Shown here: one piece after another, positions 37,855-46,528 of the stretch
How the letters are laid out: each line of letters begins with the position of its first letter
Position numbering within the stretch: position 1 is the first letter of the stretch
Source: Bacilli bacterium
Lineage (GTDB): Bacteria > Bacillota_I > Bacilli_A > RF39 > UBA660
Direction of reading: 5' to 3'
NCBI GenBank assembly: GCA_017541445.1
Contig: JAFXZC010000006.1
Span: forward strand, 62,001-126,000
Length of the DNA: 64,000 bases
Translations under genes and position numbers: made by a program
The notes under the pieces: model-generated
The model's input: only the letters and a program-made list of their open reading frames with translations
Told to the model about the DNA's origin: nothing
Database searches by the model: none

Positions 37855-37868
37855 ATTATCACTCCTTT

Positions 37869-38603
37869 CTATACATCACTTTTTAATACAAAATTATTAA
37901 TATCAAAATTACCATCCTTAATAACAAATTCATATAATTTTCTTAAATTCTTTTTATTAACATTATCAAAACAATTAATTACTAATTTATTAAATTCATT
38001 ATCAGGAAATTTATTAATATTATATTTTTCTCTATATTTCTTATCCTTAAAAAATCTTTCCAATTTATTTTCAGGTAATATAAAATAATCATGATTATAT
38101 AAATAAGCTTCTATTAAATATTTTAAACAATTATAATAAGGCATCTTATTATCATATTTACAAGCTTTATAATCTTCATAAGCATCCCAACATCTATAAT
38201 ATTTCATAATATCAAATTCATTTACTTTATTAACAGCATCATATGCTTTCTTCTTTAAATAATTATATACTCTCTTCTTACCATATAATACTTTACCATT
38301 AATAATCATATTAGCCATCGGTCCTCCATGACCTCTACCATCATTTATTAGATATTCTTCTATTTTAAATATTGGATTAGCAAAATATTCTATAATATAA
38401 CCATTAACTAATTTATTACCTCTTTCTCTATAATTACAATTATTATTAAAGACTATATATACATCTATATCACTATATTTATTATTGTTATTAACAGCAT
38501 AACTGCCTACTAACATAATTAGATCTACATCTTTATTCTTCTTATAATCTTTAATAAATTTATTTAAGGCATCCTTCCACTCGCATTGAGGGATAAGTCC
38601 CAT
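37869..38603 (-). CDS. Nucleotidyltransferase-fold protein
   Basis: Protein of 244 residues. The N-terminal third has the polymerase-beta-like signature LVGSYAVNNNNKYSDIDVYI (GS plus D-x-D), as in lincosamide and aminoglycoside nucleotidyltransferases and in small antitoxin-type NTases. The C-terminal part is helical with many Tyr, Lys and Asn residues, perhaps a substrate-binding bundle. It stands between a broken and an intact GNAT gene with 14-22 base gaps. It may be a resistance enzyme, but no drug can be named. Confidence 0.75.
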   Translation of the reverse strand: MGLIPQCEWKDALNKFIKDYKKNKDVDLIMLVGSYAVNNNNKYSDIDVYIVFNNNCNYRERGNKLVNGYIIEYFANPIFKIEEYLINDGRGHGGPMANMIINGKVLYGKKRVYNYLKKKAYDAVNKVNEFDIMKYYRCWDAYEDYKACKYDNKMPYYNCLKYLIEAYLYNHDYFILPENKLERFFKDKKYREKYNINKFPDNEFNKLVINCFDNVNKKNLRKLYEFVIKDGNFDINNFVLKSDV

Positions 38604-38625
38604 TTTTCATATTTATTCCTTCTTT

Positions 38626-39088
38626 CTATTTTAATTTAAATTCCATTCTTAAAGATTGTATTTCAAATCCATTTTTAACATAACAATTAATAGCATTATT
38701 ATTAAAACTCCATACAGATAAATTAACATCATCACAATTTTTTTCTATTGCAATTCTTTTAATTTCATCTATTAATTTAGTTCCAATACCACTTCTTCTA
38801 AAAGAAGAATCAACACCTATTTCATGTATTGCTAATACTTTTCTTTTTTTTGTTTGTAAACCACCTTTTATTAAAACTTCTCCAAATACAAAACCTAATA
38901 TTTTTTTATTATCAACAAAAACTAGTTTAATAAAATTATGTTTACTAAGTCTCCTATTAAATTCTTCAATAGGGACAAGGATCAGAATCTATAAATATAT
39001 CTGGTCTATTTTCTACATGTATTTTATGCACTTGTTTAAATAGTCTATTAACATCATTAAAATCATTATGTTTCATTTTTCTTATCAT
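38626..39088 (-). pseudogene. GNAT acetyltransferase split by a frameshift
   Basis: On the minus strand, reading from the ATG at 39088 (AGAAGTGATTTTT upstream) gives about 38 codons ending in IDSDPCPY and a TGA. From the CCC/GGG run at 38972-38974 the neighbouring frame continues with PIEEFNRRL and a full GNAT core (IGVDSSFRRSGIGTKLIDEI, then VWSFNNNAINCYVKNGF) to the TAG at 38626. Removing one C restores a protein of about 150 residues. It could be a true loss, a sequencing error in the homopolymer or a programmed shift. This explains the stretch 38604-39103. Confidence 0.8.
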
Positions 39089-39103
39089 AAAAATCACTTC
39101 TTT

Positions 39104-39598
39104 CTATTTTATATATTTCATATGTATATTATTAGTTATGTTTCCAATACCATCTTCTACATTCATATCTTTAGATATTTCAACAAAACCAATACTTTTA
39201 TAACATTTAATAGCTTTAACATTACTTTCAAATACAGTTAAAACTATTTCTTTAACACCTATTTCATTAAATCCATAATCTATAAAATGTTCAATTGCTT
39301 CTCTACCATAATGATTATTCTGCTTACTAGGTGTAATCCATATACCTATTTCAGCAACACCATCTACAATAGAATTAAAACTACAATTACCAATCATTTC
39401 ATTAGATCCTTTTTCAATCATTGTATAAATATATTCATCTTTAATACTTCTAATCCATTCTTTTTCTTCTTCAACTGTATATTTCTTAGGATTAGCTCTT
39501 AACCATCTATATATCTCTGGATTATTTATATTTTCAGTATAAAATTCAGCATAAGACACTTTAGGTTTAACATATTTAATTCTTTTACTAGATTTCAT
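39104..39598 (-). CDS. RimJ/RimL-type GNAT acetyltransferase
   Basis: Protein of 164 residues with MIGNCSFNSIVDGVAEIGIW, the acetyl-CoA stretch NNHYGREAIEHFIDYGF and the C-terminal NVKAIKCYKSIGFVE. It belongs to the ribosomal-protein-acetyltransferase-like GNAT family. AAAGGAAGATTAAA precedes the ATG, which lies 14 bases after the stop of a 43-codon ORF. One of three GNAT genes in the same transcript. Confidence 0.85.
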   Translation of the reverse strand: MKSSKRIKYVKPKVSYAEFYTENINNPEIYRWLRANPKKYTVEEEKEWIRSIKDEYIYTMIEKGSNEMIGNCSFNSIVDGVAEIGIWITPSKQNNHYGREAIEHFIDYGFNEIGVKEIVLTVFESNVKAIKCYKSIGFVEISKDMNVEDGIGNITNNIHMKYIK

Positions 39599-39612
39599 TT
39601 TAATCTTCCTTT

Positions 39613-39744
39613 CTATTTCAATTTCAATGTAAAATTATATTTATAATATTCTTTTTGATAATCTAAATACTTTTGATATTCTCTTCTTAAACTCTCATAC
39701 AGTTTTCTCTTCTTATACAGAAGATCATCTTTTGAATAATTCAT
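39613..39744 (-). CDS. Small Tyr/Lys-rich protein, 43 aa
   Basis: Short open frame beginning MNYSKDDLLYKKRKL, with GAGAGTGATCAAG directly before the ATG and an intact GNAT gene 14 bases after its stop. It contains eight Tyr and eleven Lys residues and looks like one long helix. It is the first frame of the exporter/GNAT operon, so it could be a leader peptide or a small real protein. No family recognised. Confidence 0.55.
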   Translation of the reverse strand: MNYSKDDLLYKKRKLYESLRREYQKYLDYQKEYYKYNFTLKLK

Positions 39745-39786
39745 CTTGATCACTCTCTTTCTTTATTATTTTTATCTTTTATAAAC

Positions 39787-39815
39787 AAAAAGAGTCACAT
39801 ATAAACATGTGACTC
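39787..39815 (-). terminator. Terminator of structured RNA copy B
   Basis: Perfect nine-base inverted repeat GAGTCACAT/ATGTGACTC (39792-39800 with 39807-39815) followed on the minus strand by five T residues. Its 5' arm shares bases with the closing stem of the upstream structured RNA. Confidence 0.85.
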
Positions 39816-39872
39816 CGAATTACTTCGTGTAGGTTTTATCTACCCTATGTAGCTTTAATTATACATACTCAC
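39787..39872 (-). ncRNA. Structured RNA, copy B (riboswitch-like attenuator)
   Basis: Minus strand, 5' to 3': GTGA (39869-39872), a G, a six-pair hairpin TATGTA/TACATA (39862-39867 with 39846-39851) with loop TAATTAAAGC, GG, a joining region with CTACACG, a small hairpin CGAA/TTCG, then CGGAGTCAC. The GTGA can pair with this TCAC, which also forms the 5' arm of the terminator, so the two folds exclude each other. It begins inside the last codons of the 48-codon ORF and lies upstream of the GNAT/exporter operon. Confidence 0.65.
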
Positions 39873-40005
39873 CAAGAGTACGAATAATACTTAGATCGGT
39901 ATATTTATGTATGACAAAATAGACCTTACCAAGTATAGATCGTACAATAATTTTTAATGTCCCATCAAGGACCGCAGATGTTCTAAATGACCCTATTTTC
40001 ATCAT
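39859..40005 (-). CDS. Small ORF between two structured RNAs, 48 aa
   Basis: Frame of 48 codons starting MMKIGSFRTSAVLDG and ending SIIRTLGEYV. A strong site AAGGTGAT lies 5 bases before the ATG at 40005, and an earlier in-frame ATG at 40026 lacks a binding site. Codons such as GCG, GTC, CGA and CGT are rare in the neighbouring genes. It lies between two terminator-bearing RNA elements, and its last codons overlap the second. It could be a leader peptide, a small regulated protein or non-coding spacer. No family recognised. Confidence 0.5.
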   Translation of the reverse strand: MMKIGSFRTSAVLDGTLKIIVRSILGKVYFVIHKYTDLSIIRTLGEYV

Positions 40006-40050
40006 AAATATCACCTTTCCTTTCATATTATTCGTCTACTTTAAAAGATA

Positions 40051-40141
40051 TAAAAAAGCCACGAATAAAACATTCGTGACTCCGTAAATACGTGTAGACT
40101 CTTCATCCAGCACAGCTCGTTTATAACTTATGTGCTCTCAC
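40051..40141 (-). ncRNA. Structured RNA, copy A (riboswitch-like attenuator)
   Basis: Same design as copy B: GTGA (40138-40141), a G, a six-pair hairpin AGCACA/TGTGCT (40131-40136 with 40109-40114) with a loop starting TAA and ending AGC, GG, a joining region with CTACACG, a small CGT/ACG hairpin, then CGGAGTCAC leading into a terminator. The six-pair hairpin has different bases in the two copies but pairs perfectly in both, which argues for selection on structure. It starts where the transcript from the promoter at 40150-40178 should begin. Confidence 0.65.
40053..40080 (-). terminator. Terminator of structured RNA copy A
   Basis: Inverted repeat GCCACGAAT/ATTCGTGAC (40058-40066 with 40072-40080) with six T residues after it on the minus strand. 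The 5' arm GTCACGAAT contains the TCAC that can alternatively close the upstream element. Confidence 0.85.
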
Positions 40142-40149
40142 TTGATAAC

Positions 40150-40178
40150 AAAATAACACTTAAATATTTATTTGTCAA
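40150..40178 (-). promoter_or_regulatory. Promoter of the RNA/GNAT/exporter unit
   Basis: Consensus -35 TTGACA (40173-40178), 17 bases, TATTTT (40150-40155). The start of transcription would fall near 40142, right at structured RNA copy A. It lies just after the clpB stop codon, so the 446-base gap 39745-40190 is filled by promoter, two structured RNAs and one small ORF. Confidence 0.75.
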
Positions 40179-40190
40179 TATTTTCTTAAA

Positions 40191-42305
40191 TTATTTTTTC
40201 TTAATTATAAAATTATCATTTTCTACATCAACTATAATATTACTATTATCAACTATATCTCCATTAATAAGATCCATAGCTATTAAAGTTTCAATATTAT
40301 CAGATACATATCTCTTAATAGGTCTAGCACCAAATACTTCATCATAAGAATTTTCAATAATATATTCTCTTGCTTTATCAGATAATTCTATAGTAATATT
40401 TCTATTTTTTAATCTATTATTAATGTTATTAATAATAATATCTAATATCTTATAAACAACATCTTTACTTAAACTATTAAAGAATACTATTTCATCTATT
40501 CTATTTAAGAATTCAGGTTTAAATGTAGTTCTTAAATCTCTATTAATTAATTCTTCTTTATTAGATAAATTCTCTAATATATATTCACTACCTAAATTAC
40601 TAGTCATTATAATAATAGTATTTTTAAAATCAACTGTTCTACCTTGACTATCAGTAATTCTACCATCATCTAATATTTGTAATAATATATTAAATACATC
40701 AGGATGAGCCTTTTCTATTTCATCAAATAATACAATACTATATGGATTTCTTCTTACTGCCTCAGTAAGTTGTCCACCTTCTTCATAACCTACATATCCA
40801 GGAGCAGCTCCTATTAATCTAGAAACATTAAATGCTTCCATATATTCACTCATATCTATTCTAATCATATGTCTTTCATCATCAAATAATTCATATGCTA
40901 AAGTTTTAGCTACTTCTGTTTTACCTACACCAGTAGGTCCTAAAAATAAGAATGAACCAATAGGTCTATTAGGATCTTTAATACCTGCTCTACTTCTAAT
41001 AATAGCATTACTTACTTTCTTTAAAACTTCGTCTTGACCTATTACTCTTTTCTTCATATTTTCTTCTAATTTAAGAAGTTTTTCTTTTTCACCTTCAACT
41101 AATTTAGATAAAGGTACATTAGTCCATTTACTTATTACTTGAGCAATATCTTCTTCAGAAACAGTATCACTAATTAAAGTGTTTTTATTACTCTTCTTTA
41201 AATCTTCTAATTCTTGCTCTAATTTAGGAATATCACCATGACGAAGTCTTGCAGCAGTATCCAAATCATAATTATTTTCTGCTTCTTTTAATTTATATTT
41301 TAAATTTTCTAATAATCTTTTCTTATCCAATATAGTTTGAGTAACATCTTTTTCTTTATTAAAATCTTCTTTTAATTTAGATTCTTTTAATTTAAGTTCA
41401 TATAATTCATCATCTAATTCTTGTAGTCTCTTAATACTAGATTCATCTTTCTCATTCTTTAAAGATTGTCTTTCTATTTCAAGTAACATTATCTTCCTAG
41501 TTAATTTATCTAAACTAACTGGAACACTATCCATTTCAATTTTAATAGTAGCACAAGCTTCATCTATTAAATCAATAGCTTTATCTGGTAAATATCTATC
41601 AGTAATATATCTATCACTTAAAGTAGCAGCAGCTATAATAGCTCTATCTTTAATATTAACACCATGATGTACTTCAAATCTTTCTTTTAAACCTCTAAGT
41701 ATAGCAATAGTATCTTCTACACTAGGAGCTTTAACTATAATCTTTTGAAATCTTCTTTCAAGTGCTCCATCTTTCTCAATAAACTTTCTATATTCATTTA
41801 AAGTAGTAGCACCTATACACTTAATTTCACCTCTAGCTAACATAGGTTTTAACATATTACCTACATTCATAGTTCCTTCAGAACCATCACCAACAATCAT
41901 ATGTATTTCATCAATAAATAAAATAATTTTACCTTCAGAATCAGAAATTTCTTTTAATACAGCTTTTAATCTTTCCTCAAATTCACCTCTGTATTTAGCA
42001 CCAGCAACTAAAGCAGCCAAATCTAATTCCCAAATAGTTTTCTTCTTTAAACTATCTGGTACATCACCAGAAATAATACGAAGAGCTAAACCCTCTACTA
42101 TAGCTGTTTTACCAACACCTGGTTCACCAATTAGTACTGGATTGTTCTTAGTTTTTCTAGAAAGAATTCTCTCTATACTTCTAATCTCTTCATCTCTTCC
42201 AATAACTGGATCTATTTTATTATTTTTTGCTAATTCAGTAATATCACGACCATATTTTTTTAATACATCTTCCTCTTCTTGAGGTTGATTATAACCATAA
42301 TTCAT
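40191..42305 (-). CDS. clpB: ClpB-type disaggregase lacking the N-terminal domain
   Basis: AAA+ chaperone of 704 residues: first Walker A GEPGVGKT with [13 protein letters not shown], a coiled middle domain (about 285-400), second Walker A GPTGVGKT with [15 protein letters not shown] and the C-terminal sensor region GARPIKRY. It reactivates aggregated proteins with DnaK. The usual 150-residue Clp N-domain is absent, as in some Mollicutes and in short ClpB forms. The ATG at 42305 has AAAGGAGTGAATATT in front, and a CIRCE operator overlies its promoter. Confidence 0.93.
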   Translation of the reverse strand: MNYGYNQPQEEEDVLKKYGRDITELAKNNKIDPVIGRDEEIRSIERILSRKTKNNPVLIGEPGVGKTAIVEGLALRIISGDVPDSLKKKTIWELDLAALVAGAKYRGEFEERLKAVLKEISDSEGKIILFIDEIHMIVGDGSEGTMNVGNMLKPMLARGEIKCIGATTLNEYRKFIEKDGALERRFQKIIVKAPSVEDTIAILRGLKERFEVHHGVNIKDRAIIAAATLSDRYITDRYLPDKAIDLIDEACATIKIEMDSVPVSLDKLTRKIMLLEIERQSLKNEKDESSIKRLQELDDELYELKLKESKLKEDFNKEKDVTQTILDKKRLLENLKYKLKEAENNYDLDTAARLRHGDIPKLEQELEDLKKSNKNTLISDTVSEEDIAQVISKWTNVPLSKLVEGEKEKLLKLEENMKKRVIGQDEVLKKVSNAIIRSRAGIKDPNRPIGSFLFLGPTGVGKTEVAKTLAYELFDDERHMIRIDMSEYMEAFNVSRLIGAAPGYVGYEEGGQLTEAVRRNPYSIVLFDEIEKAHPDVFNILLQILDDGRITDSQGRTVDFKNTIIIMTSNLGSEYILENLSNKEELINRDLRTTFKPEFLNRIDEIVFFNSLSKDVVYKILDIIINNINNRLKNRNITIELSDKAREYIIENSYDEVFGARPIKRYVSDNIETLIAMDLINGDIVDNSNIIVDVENDNFIIKKK

Positions 42306-42329
42306 AATATTCACTCCTTTACGAGAAAT

Positions 42330-42358
42330 ATTATACAGCATTAATTAGCACTCGTCAA
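42330..42358 (-). promoter_or_regulatory. clpB promoter
   Basis: TTGACG (42353-42358), 17 bases, TATAAT (42330-42335) on the minus strand, 24 bases before the clpB ATG. The -35 box lies in the centre of the CIRCE element. Confidence 0.85.
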
Positions 42359-42371
42359 TAGAGAGTGCTAA
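42345..42371. promoter_or_regulatory. CIRCE operator (HrcA site)
   Basis: Perfect TTAGCACTC, nine-base spacer, GAGTGCTAA. HrcA bound here would block the clpB promoter, so clpB is expected to be induced by heat or misfolded proteins. Confidence 0.95.
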
Positions 42372-42385
42372 TTTTTAATAAAAAT

Positions 42386-42406
42386 AAAAGACTAATATAG
42401 CCTTTT
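42386..42406 (-). terminator. Terminator before the clpB control region
   Basis: Inverted repeat AAAAGACT/AGCCTTTT (42386-42393 with 42399-42406, one G-U pair) followed on the minus strand by TATTTTTATT; it ends the 42405-43310 gene and insulates clpB. Confidence 0.7.
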
Positions 42407-43310
42407 ATTCTAATCTACTAATTATCTTTTTTGCATTATTTATAGTAGCTTCATCATAATAATTCTTACTAAAATTCAAAGTACTTAATGTATAGTAAGA
42501 ATAATTTTCATTTTTACCAGAATCATAACTATTTGCCAAATTAATTAATGAAGTTTTTAACTCTTTAACTAATTTATCATCTATTTTCTTGGCAAATACA
42601 ATAGTATCAGTTTTCTTTCCATAAGGAGCATTATAACTTTCATGTCTCTTAATAACTACTTTATTTTCTAAATCAATTTGATAATAAGTACTTTCATAAC
42701 TTCCACCATCATTTCTCATAGTTGTAAATCTTTCATCAGTAATTAATTGGAATTTATTTTCATTATCAATTGTAAATGTATAATCACCACTTAAAGCAAT
42801 CTGCTTTTTCATAATAACAGAAGGAATAGCCCAATCACTCGTATCTACATCTTTTAACATTTCATTTGGAATCATAGCAACCAAATACCAAAAAGCCATA
42901 TCATCTGTTCCTACTTCAGGTATTGACTCATCAACTAAAAAGCTTACCTTACCGCTTATATCTACTTTTAATATTTTATAAGTATCACTACCGGAACCAA
43001 CTTGTTTAACTTCAACAAACATAGTATAATCTTTTAATTCTTTTTCCTTAATATTCAAAACGTCTGAATATAAATAATAAAATACATTTAATTCATCTAC
43101 AGAACTAATTATATATTTAGTCTCCTCAGGAGCTTTTTCAAAATACTCATGTGTTTGTAATTCATACTTTTTAACTTCCAATTGTTTTTCTTCTTCTTTT
43201 GGTTTTTCTTCTTCTACCTTAGGTTTTTTAAAAATTATAATACCAACTATTACTAAAACAATAACACCTAAAGCAATACCACCTATTATTAAAAGTTTCT
43301 TCTTATCCAT
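42405..43310 (-). CDS. Single-pass membrane protein of unknown function
   Basis: Protein of 301 residues, not recognised. A short basic head and a membrane helix (about 5-27, LLIIGGIALGVIVLVIVGII) precede a Lys/Glu/Pro linker and an extracellular domain of about 255 residues rich in beta-type residues, with WYLVAMIPNEML in the middle. The ATG at 43310 has AAGGGATGTTATTT upstream. It stands alone between two terminators next to the radical-SAM cluster. Confidence 0.65.
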   Translation of the reverse strand: MDKKKLLIIGGIALGVIVLVIVGIIIFKKPKVEEEKPKEEEKQLEVKKYELQTHEYFEKAPEETKYIISSVDELNVFYYLYSDVLNIKEKELKDYTMFVEVKQVGSGSDTYKILKVDISGKVSFLVDESIPEVGTDDMAFWYLVAMIPNEMLKDVDTSDWAIPSVIMKKQIALSGDYTFTIDNENKFQLITDERFTTMRNDGGSYESTYYQIDLENKVVIKRHESYNAPYGKKTDTIVFAKKIDDKLVKELKTSLINLANSYDSGKNENYSYYTLSTLNFSKNYYDEATINNAKKIISRLE

Positions 43311-43378
43311 AAATAACATCCCTTCTATTCTTAAAACGAACTTATTATTATGTTATATATCAATTATATCATTTAATA

Positions 43379-43411
43379 AAAGAAGAAAAAACTATTTATT
43401 TTTTCTTCTTT
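43379..43411 (-). terminator. Terminator of the radical-SAM cluster
   Basis: Perfect thirteen-base inverted repeat AAAGAAGAAAAAA/TTTTTTCTTCTTT (43379-43391 with 43399-43411) directly after the stop at 43413, followed by TATT on the minus strand. Confidence 0.8.
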
Positions 43412-43412
43412 A

Positions 43413-44423
43413 CTACATCATAATCCACTCTTGTAAATATTTTATTTCGCTACCACAATAATTACATTTTTTATCTTTAACATCAATAGAAGCACCACAA
43501 TTATGACATTGTAATATATTAGTACCACCTTTTAAATCTAATGTACCTTGATCATGTCTCTTTAAAACATATTCTTCATTTAAAAACTTACTACTTATTT
43601 TACCATTACTATAATAAACTACTCTTACATATGCTTTAACTTTAACATATAAAATATTATCTTTAGTATATTCACTAAAATCATCATAATCAATAATATC
43701 ATAATCAATAACACTACCATCACTATAATACTTATTCCTTAATTCATAATTTAAATTATTAAAGAACACTTTTTTATCTATATTAGTTCTATTCCAAAAA
43801 TCTATTTGTTTCTTATTTAATCTTTCTTTATATCTTTTAATAGGTCCTAATACTACATAACCATCAATAATATAAAAGAAATAATACAATATTAAACTTA
43901 AAATAAAACCATATACAAATACTTTAATAATATCAATATTATTAAATGTTCTAGAAGTAGTTTTAATAAATAATAATGCTAATAACAAACTAATAATTAA
44001 ATCAATAATACCAGTAATAATTCTATACTTATTACTTCTTAAAACTAAATCATAATGATACTTACTACCTAAATCTTTATCTATATAATCAATATTATAA
44101 AAAGTTCCACAATATGGACAACCATCTTTAACATCTTTTAATTTAGATTCCATACCACAATTAGGACATTTAAAATCTTTATCCTCAATTTCTTTAGATA
44201 TAAAAGTATATTCTATCCTAGAATCAAATATCTTTTCTTTATTAACTAATTTATTATTTAAATAATATTCCTTTTCACTAATAACACCATTAGAAATATC
44301 ATCATTTACACTATTATTAGTATTTCTTTCTAAAATAGTATTTCCTACTATATATTTAGTTCTAATATTAATATTTAATTTATCAAGTTTCTCATTATGT
44401 AAACTATCTGATATTAAAGCCAT
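43413..44423 (-). CDS. Membrane protein with two zinc ribbons
   Basis: Protein of 336 residues. A four-Cys zinc ribbon lies near 80-102 (CPNCGMESKL, later CPYCGTFYN), two membrane helices lie around 138-185, and a soluble alpha/beta domain (about 195-300) has alternating Asp/Tyr stretches. A second zinc ribbon (CHNCGASIDV, then CNYCGSEI) is at the C-terminus. The last gene of a four-gene unit with a radical-SAM enzyme, 9 bases after the 114-residue protein. Function unknown; the ribbons may bind partners rather than nucleic acid. Confidence 0.65.
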   Translation of the reverse strand: MALISDSLHNEKLDKLNINIRTKYIVGNTILERNTNNSVNDDISNGVISEKEYYLNNKLVNKEKIFDSRIEYTFISKEIEDKDFKCPNCGMESKLKDVKDGCPYCGTFYNIDYIDKDLGSKYHYDLVLRSNKYRIITGIIDLIISLLLALLFIKTTSRTFNNIDIIKVFVYGFILSLILYYFFYIIDGYVVLGPIKRYKERLNKKQIDFWNRTNIDKKVFFNNLNYELRNKYYSDGSVIDYDIIDYDDFSEYTKDNILYVKVKAYVRVVYYSNGKISSKFLNEEYVLKRHDQGTLDLKGGTNILQCHNCGASIDVKDKKCNYCGSEIKYLQEWIMM

Positions 44424-44432
44424 ATAACCACC

Positions 44433-44777
44433 CTATCTATTATTATTGTTATTATTAGATGAAGAACCACCACTTGATCTTCCACCACCAGATGAAGGAG
44501 TATAATGATTAATAACGTTAAAAATAGCATTACTCATAACTAAACCATCAATAGACGTAGAAATACAACGAGCATTTATAACTTGAGCAGTACTAACATC
44601 TCTACCAACCATTAGAGTAATATTACTTCTATTAGCTTTAATAACACCATTTTTATTAGTTGCTAAAAAATTATAAATATAATCAAATTCTTCTTGTGTC
44701 AATTCATAATACCTTGTTAAATCAACACATCTTTTCATTCTAATCAACTCTTCATAAGTTTCAGGTTCTTTAGCCAT
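44433..44777 (-). CDS. Small protein with Gly/Ser/Asn tail, possible radical-SAM substrate
   Basis: Protein of 114 residues. A helical N-terminal part (TYEELIRMKRCVDLTRYYEL) and a compact middle with two cysteines precede a low-complexity end, TPSSGGGRSSGGSSS followed by six Asn and Arg. The gene begins 2 bases after the radical-SAM stop, with AAGGAGTTGTAATT inside that gene's end, so the two are translated together. The position and repetitive tail fit a target of that enzyme, but this is inference; it may equally be a structural partner. Confidence 0.6.
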   Translation of the reverse strand: MAKEPETYEELIRMKRCVDLTRYYELTQEEFDYIYNFLATNKNGVIKANRSNITLMVGRDVSTAQVINARCISTSIDGLVMSNAIFNVINHYTPSSGGGRSSGGSSSNNNNNNR

Positions 44778-44779
44778 AA

Positions 44780-46516
44780 TTACAACTCCTTATCTATATA
44801 ATAAAATTCAATATTTTGAAATGGTAAATTAATTGCTTGAATATGATAATAAGCATTATTCTTTTGTTTTAAATAATGATAATCTCTTAAACTAGATGTT
44901 GTAAAAAACATATTATTAGGATTATCTTTATCATATTCATCTTTATATTCTTTTATTAAATTACTAATATCATAAACATAATAGCAATTTCTATTTAACT
45001 TACTTTTATCCAAAACACCCTTATATATTTGATGAGTAGCAATATGTCTTTGTTTAGTTCTACCTTCATCACCATATTTAACTAAATCTCCACTTAATAG
45101 CATCATATATAAACTATTATTATCTGGATAATCACATACTTCATTTATTAATTTCTTTTTTATATAAATTAATACTTTACTAGAAGGAGTAATATAAACT
45201 ATATCTCTATTATTCTTAATTACTTGTGATTCTAATTTATATTTATTACCATCTACTTCTAACATAAAACTATTACTATCATATATATATTTTAAATTAT
45301 TATCTTCCTTAATAATCTCTTCTAAAGAAGGATAATCATTATTAACTACTTTAGGTCTATATTCATTTAAATCAATAACTCTCATTTTAGCTAAATAATC
45401 ATAAACAAATTCATCATTATATTCATCTTTTGCATAATTTCTATCTTTATACATTTCTTGCTGTAATTTACAAGTATAACTCTTATTAGAATTATAAGTA
45501 TTCTTAACAAAAGGACAACCTGTTTTACATAAATATAAATAACCACATTTACTACATTCATCATTAAAAGGTAACTTATTATGATTTTTAAATATCTTAG
45601 TAAAAGCATTTTTTAATATTTCTTCTACACTATTATTATAAATATTACCATAATAATAATCTTTATTCTTTTGACCTCTTACACAAGAATAAATATCTCC
45701 ATTTCTTTCTAATAAGAAGAACTTCTCTCCACAATTATCACAATTAGTACAATATTCTGGACTAAATTCATCAAACCATGGACCATTAACACCACTATCT
45801 AAATCAGTTCCATCGAATTCTTCATGCATTCTTTTATAAAATAATACTTGTTCATCTTCACTCATATGATGTAATAAACCATTTGAATTATAATCAAACC
45901 CTATCATAAAATTAAAATCATTCATATCTAAACAAGTATTATTATTTAAATATTTAATATCATTAATTATTTCATCTAACTTATCATAATGTTCCTTAAA
46001 TATAGTAGCAGATACTTTCTTCTTATTAGGTATACCTTCTAATAATTTAATATTATTTAATATCTTATTTAATGTTTCTTTATTATTCTTAGTAACCCTA
46101 AATTCATTATGTAATGATAAAGGTAAATCTAAACTACCAGATATAGAAACATTAAATTCTTTAATAGTATCTATATGTTTATCTAAATTATACATATTAG
46201 TCTTAATATGAGGTTTGCCTACTTTAAAACCAGCATTAGTTATTATATCTTTATTTTCTTCATAATAATTATAAATATATTTTATTAAATCATGAAAATC
46301 TTCTTTAGATAAAACAGTAACTTCTCCACCATGTAATGAAATATTAAATGGAATAACATTACTTTTCTTAAATTTTTTAATAGCATAATCTAATGTTTCT
46401 ACATAACCATACTGGCATTCTTCATCTACAGTATTATCTTCTAAATAGCAATACTTACATCCCATATTACATGCCATAGTAGGAACATATAATAAATGTA
46501 TATATTTATAATTCAT
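44780..46516 (-). CDS. Radical SAM/SPASM protein
   Basis: Protein of 578 residues. The radical-SAM cluster motif CNMGCKYCY is at residues 15-23, followed by SLHGGEVTVL (SAM-binding GGE). A SPASM-type region with extra cysteines (CTNCDNCGEKFFLL, IYSCVRG, CSKCGYLYLCKTGCPF) ends near 360. The last 200 residues form an unidentified domain. This layout is that of peptide- or protein-modifying maturases and anSMEs. The ATG at 46516 has GGGAG 8 bases upstream. Neighbouring genes are 2-12 bases away, so they probably act together. Confidence 0.82.
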   Translation of the reverse strand: MNYKYIHLLYVPTMACNMGCKYCYLEDNTVDEECQYGYVETLDYAIKKFKKSNVIPFNISLHGGEVTVLSKEDFHDLIKYIYNYYEENKDIITNAGFKVGKPHIKTNMYNLDKHIDTIKEFNVSISGSLDLPLSLHNEFRVTKNNKETLNKILNNIKLLEGIPNKKKVSATIFKEHYDKLDEIINDIKYLNNNTCLDMNDFNFMIGFDYNSNGLLHHMSEDEQVLFYKRMHEEFDGTDLDSGVNGPWFDEFSPEYCTNCDNCGEKFFLLERNGDIYSCVRGQKNKDYYYGNIYNNSVEEILKNAFTKIFKNHNKLPFNDECSKCGYLYLCKTGCPFVKNTYNSNKSYTCKLQQEMYKDRNYAKDEYNDEFVYDYLAKMRVIDLNEYRPKVVNNDYPSLEEIIKEDNNLKYIYDSNSFMLEVDGNKYKLESQVIKNNRDIVYITPSSKVLIYIKKKLINEVCDYPDNNSLYMMLLSGDLVKYGDEGRTKQRHIATHQIYKGVLDKSKLNRNCYYVYDISNLIKEYKDEYDKDNPNNMFFTTSSLRDYHYLKQKNNAYYHIQAINLPFQNIEFYYIDKEL

Positions 46517-46528
46517 AAACAAAACTCC

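Noticed and set aside
39787..40141. Assigning the structured RNAs to the purine or preQ1-II riboswitch class
   Set aside because: CUAC/UACACG strings are shared, but the purine junction UAUA and loop-loop motifs are absent, and the preQ1-II pseudoknot and its placement over a ribosome binding site do not fit.
40132..40347. Plus-strand 71-codon frame over the clpB end
   Set aside because: Antisense to clpB and across its stop; no start signal.
44433..44777. Naming the 114-residue protein a RiPP precursor
   Set aside because: The position fits, but there is no recognisable leader or core motif, so it is only kept as a hypothesis.
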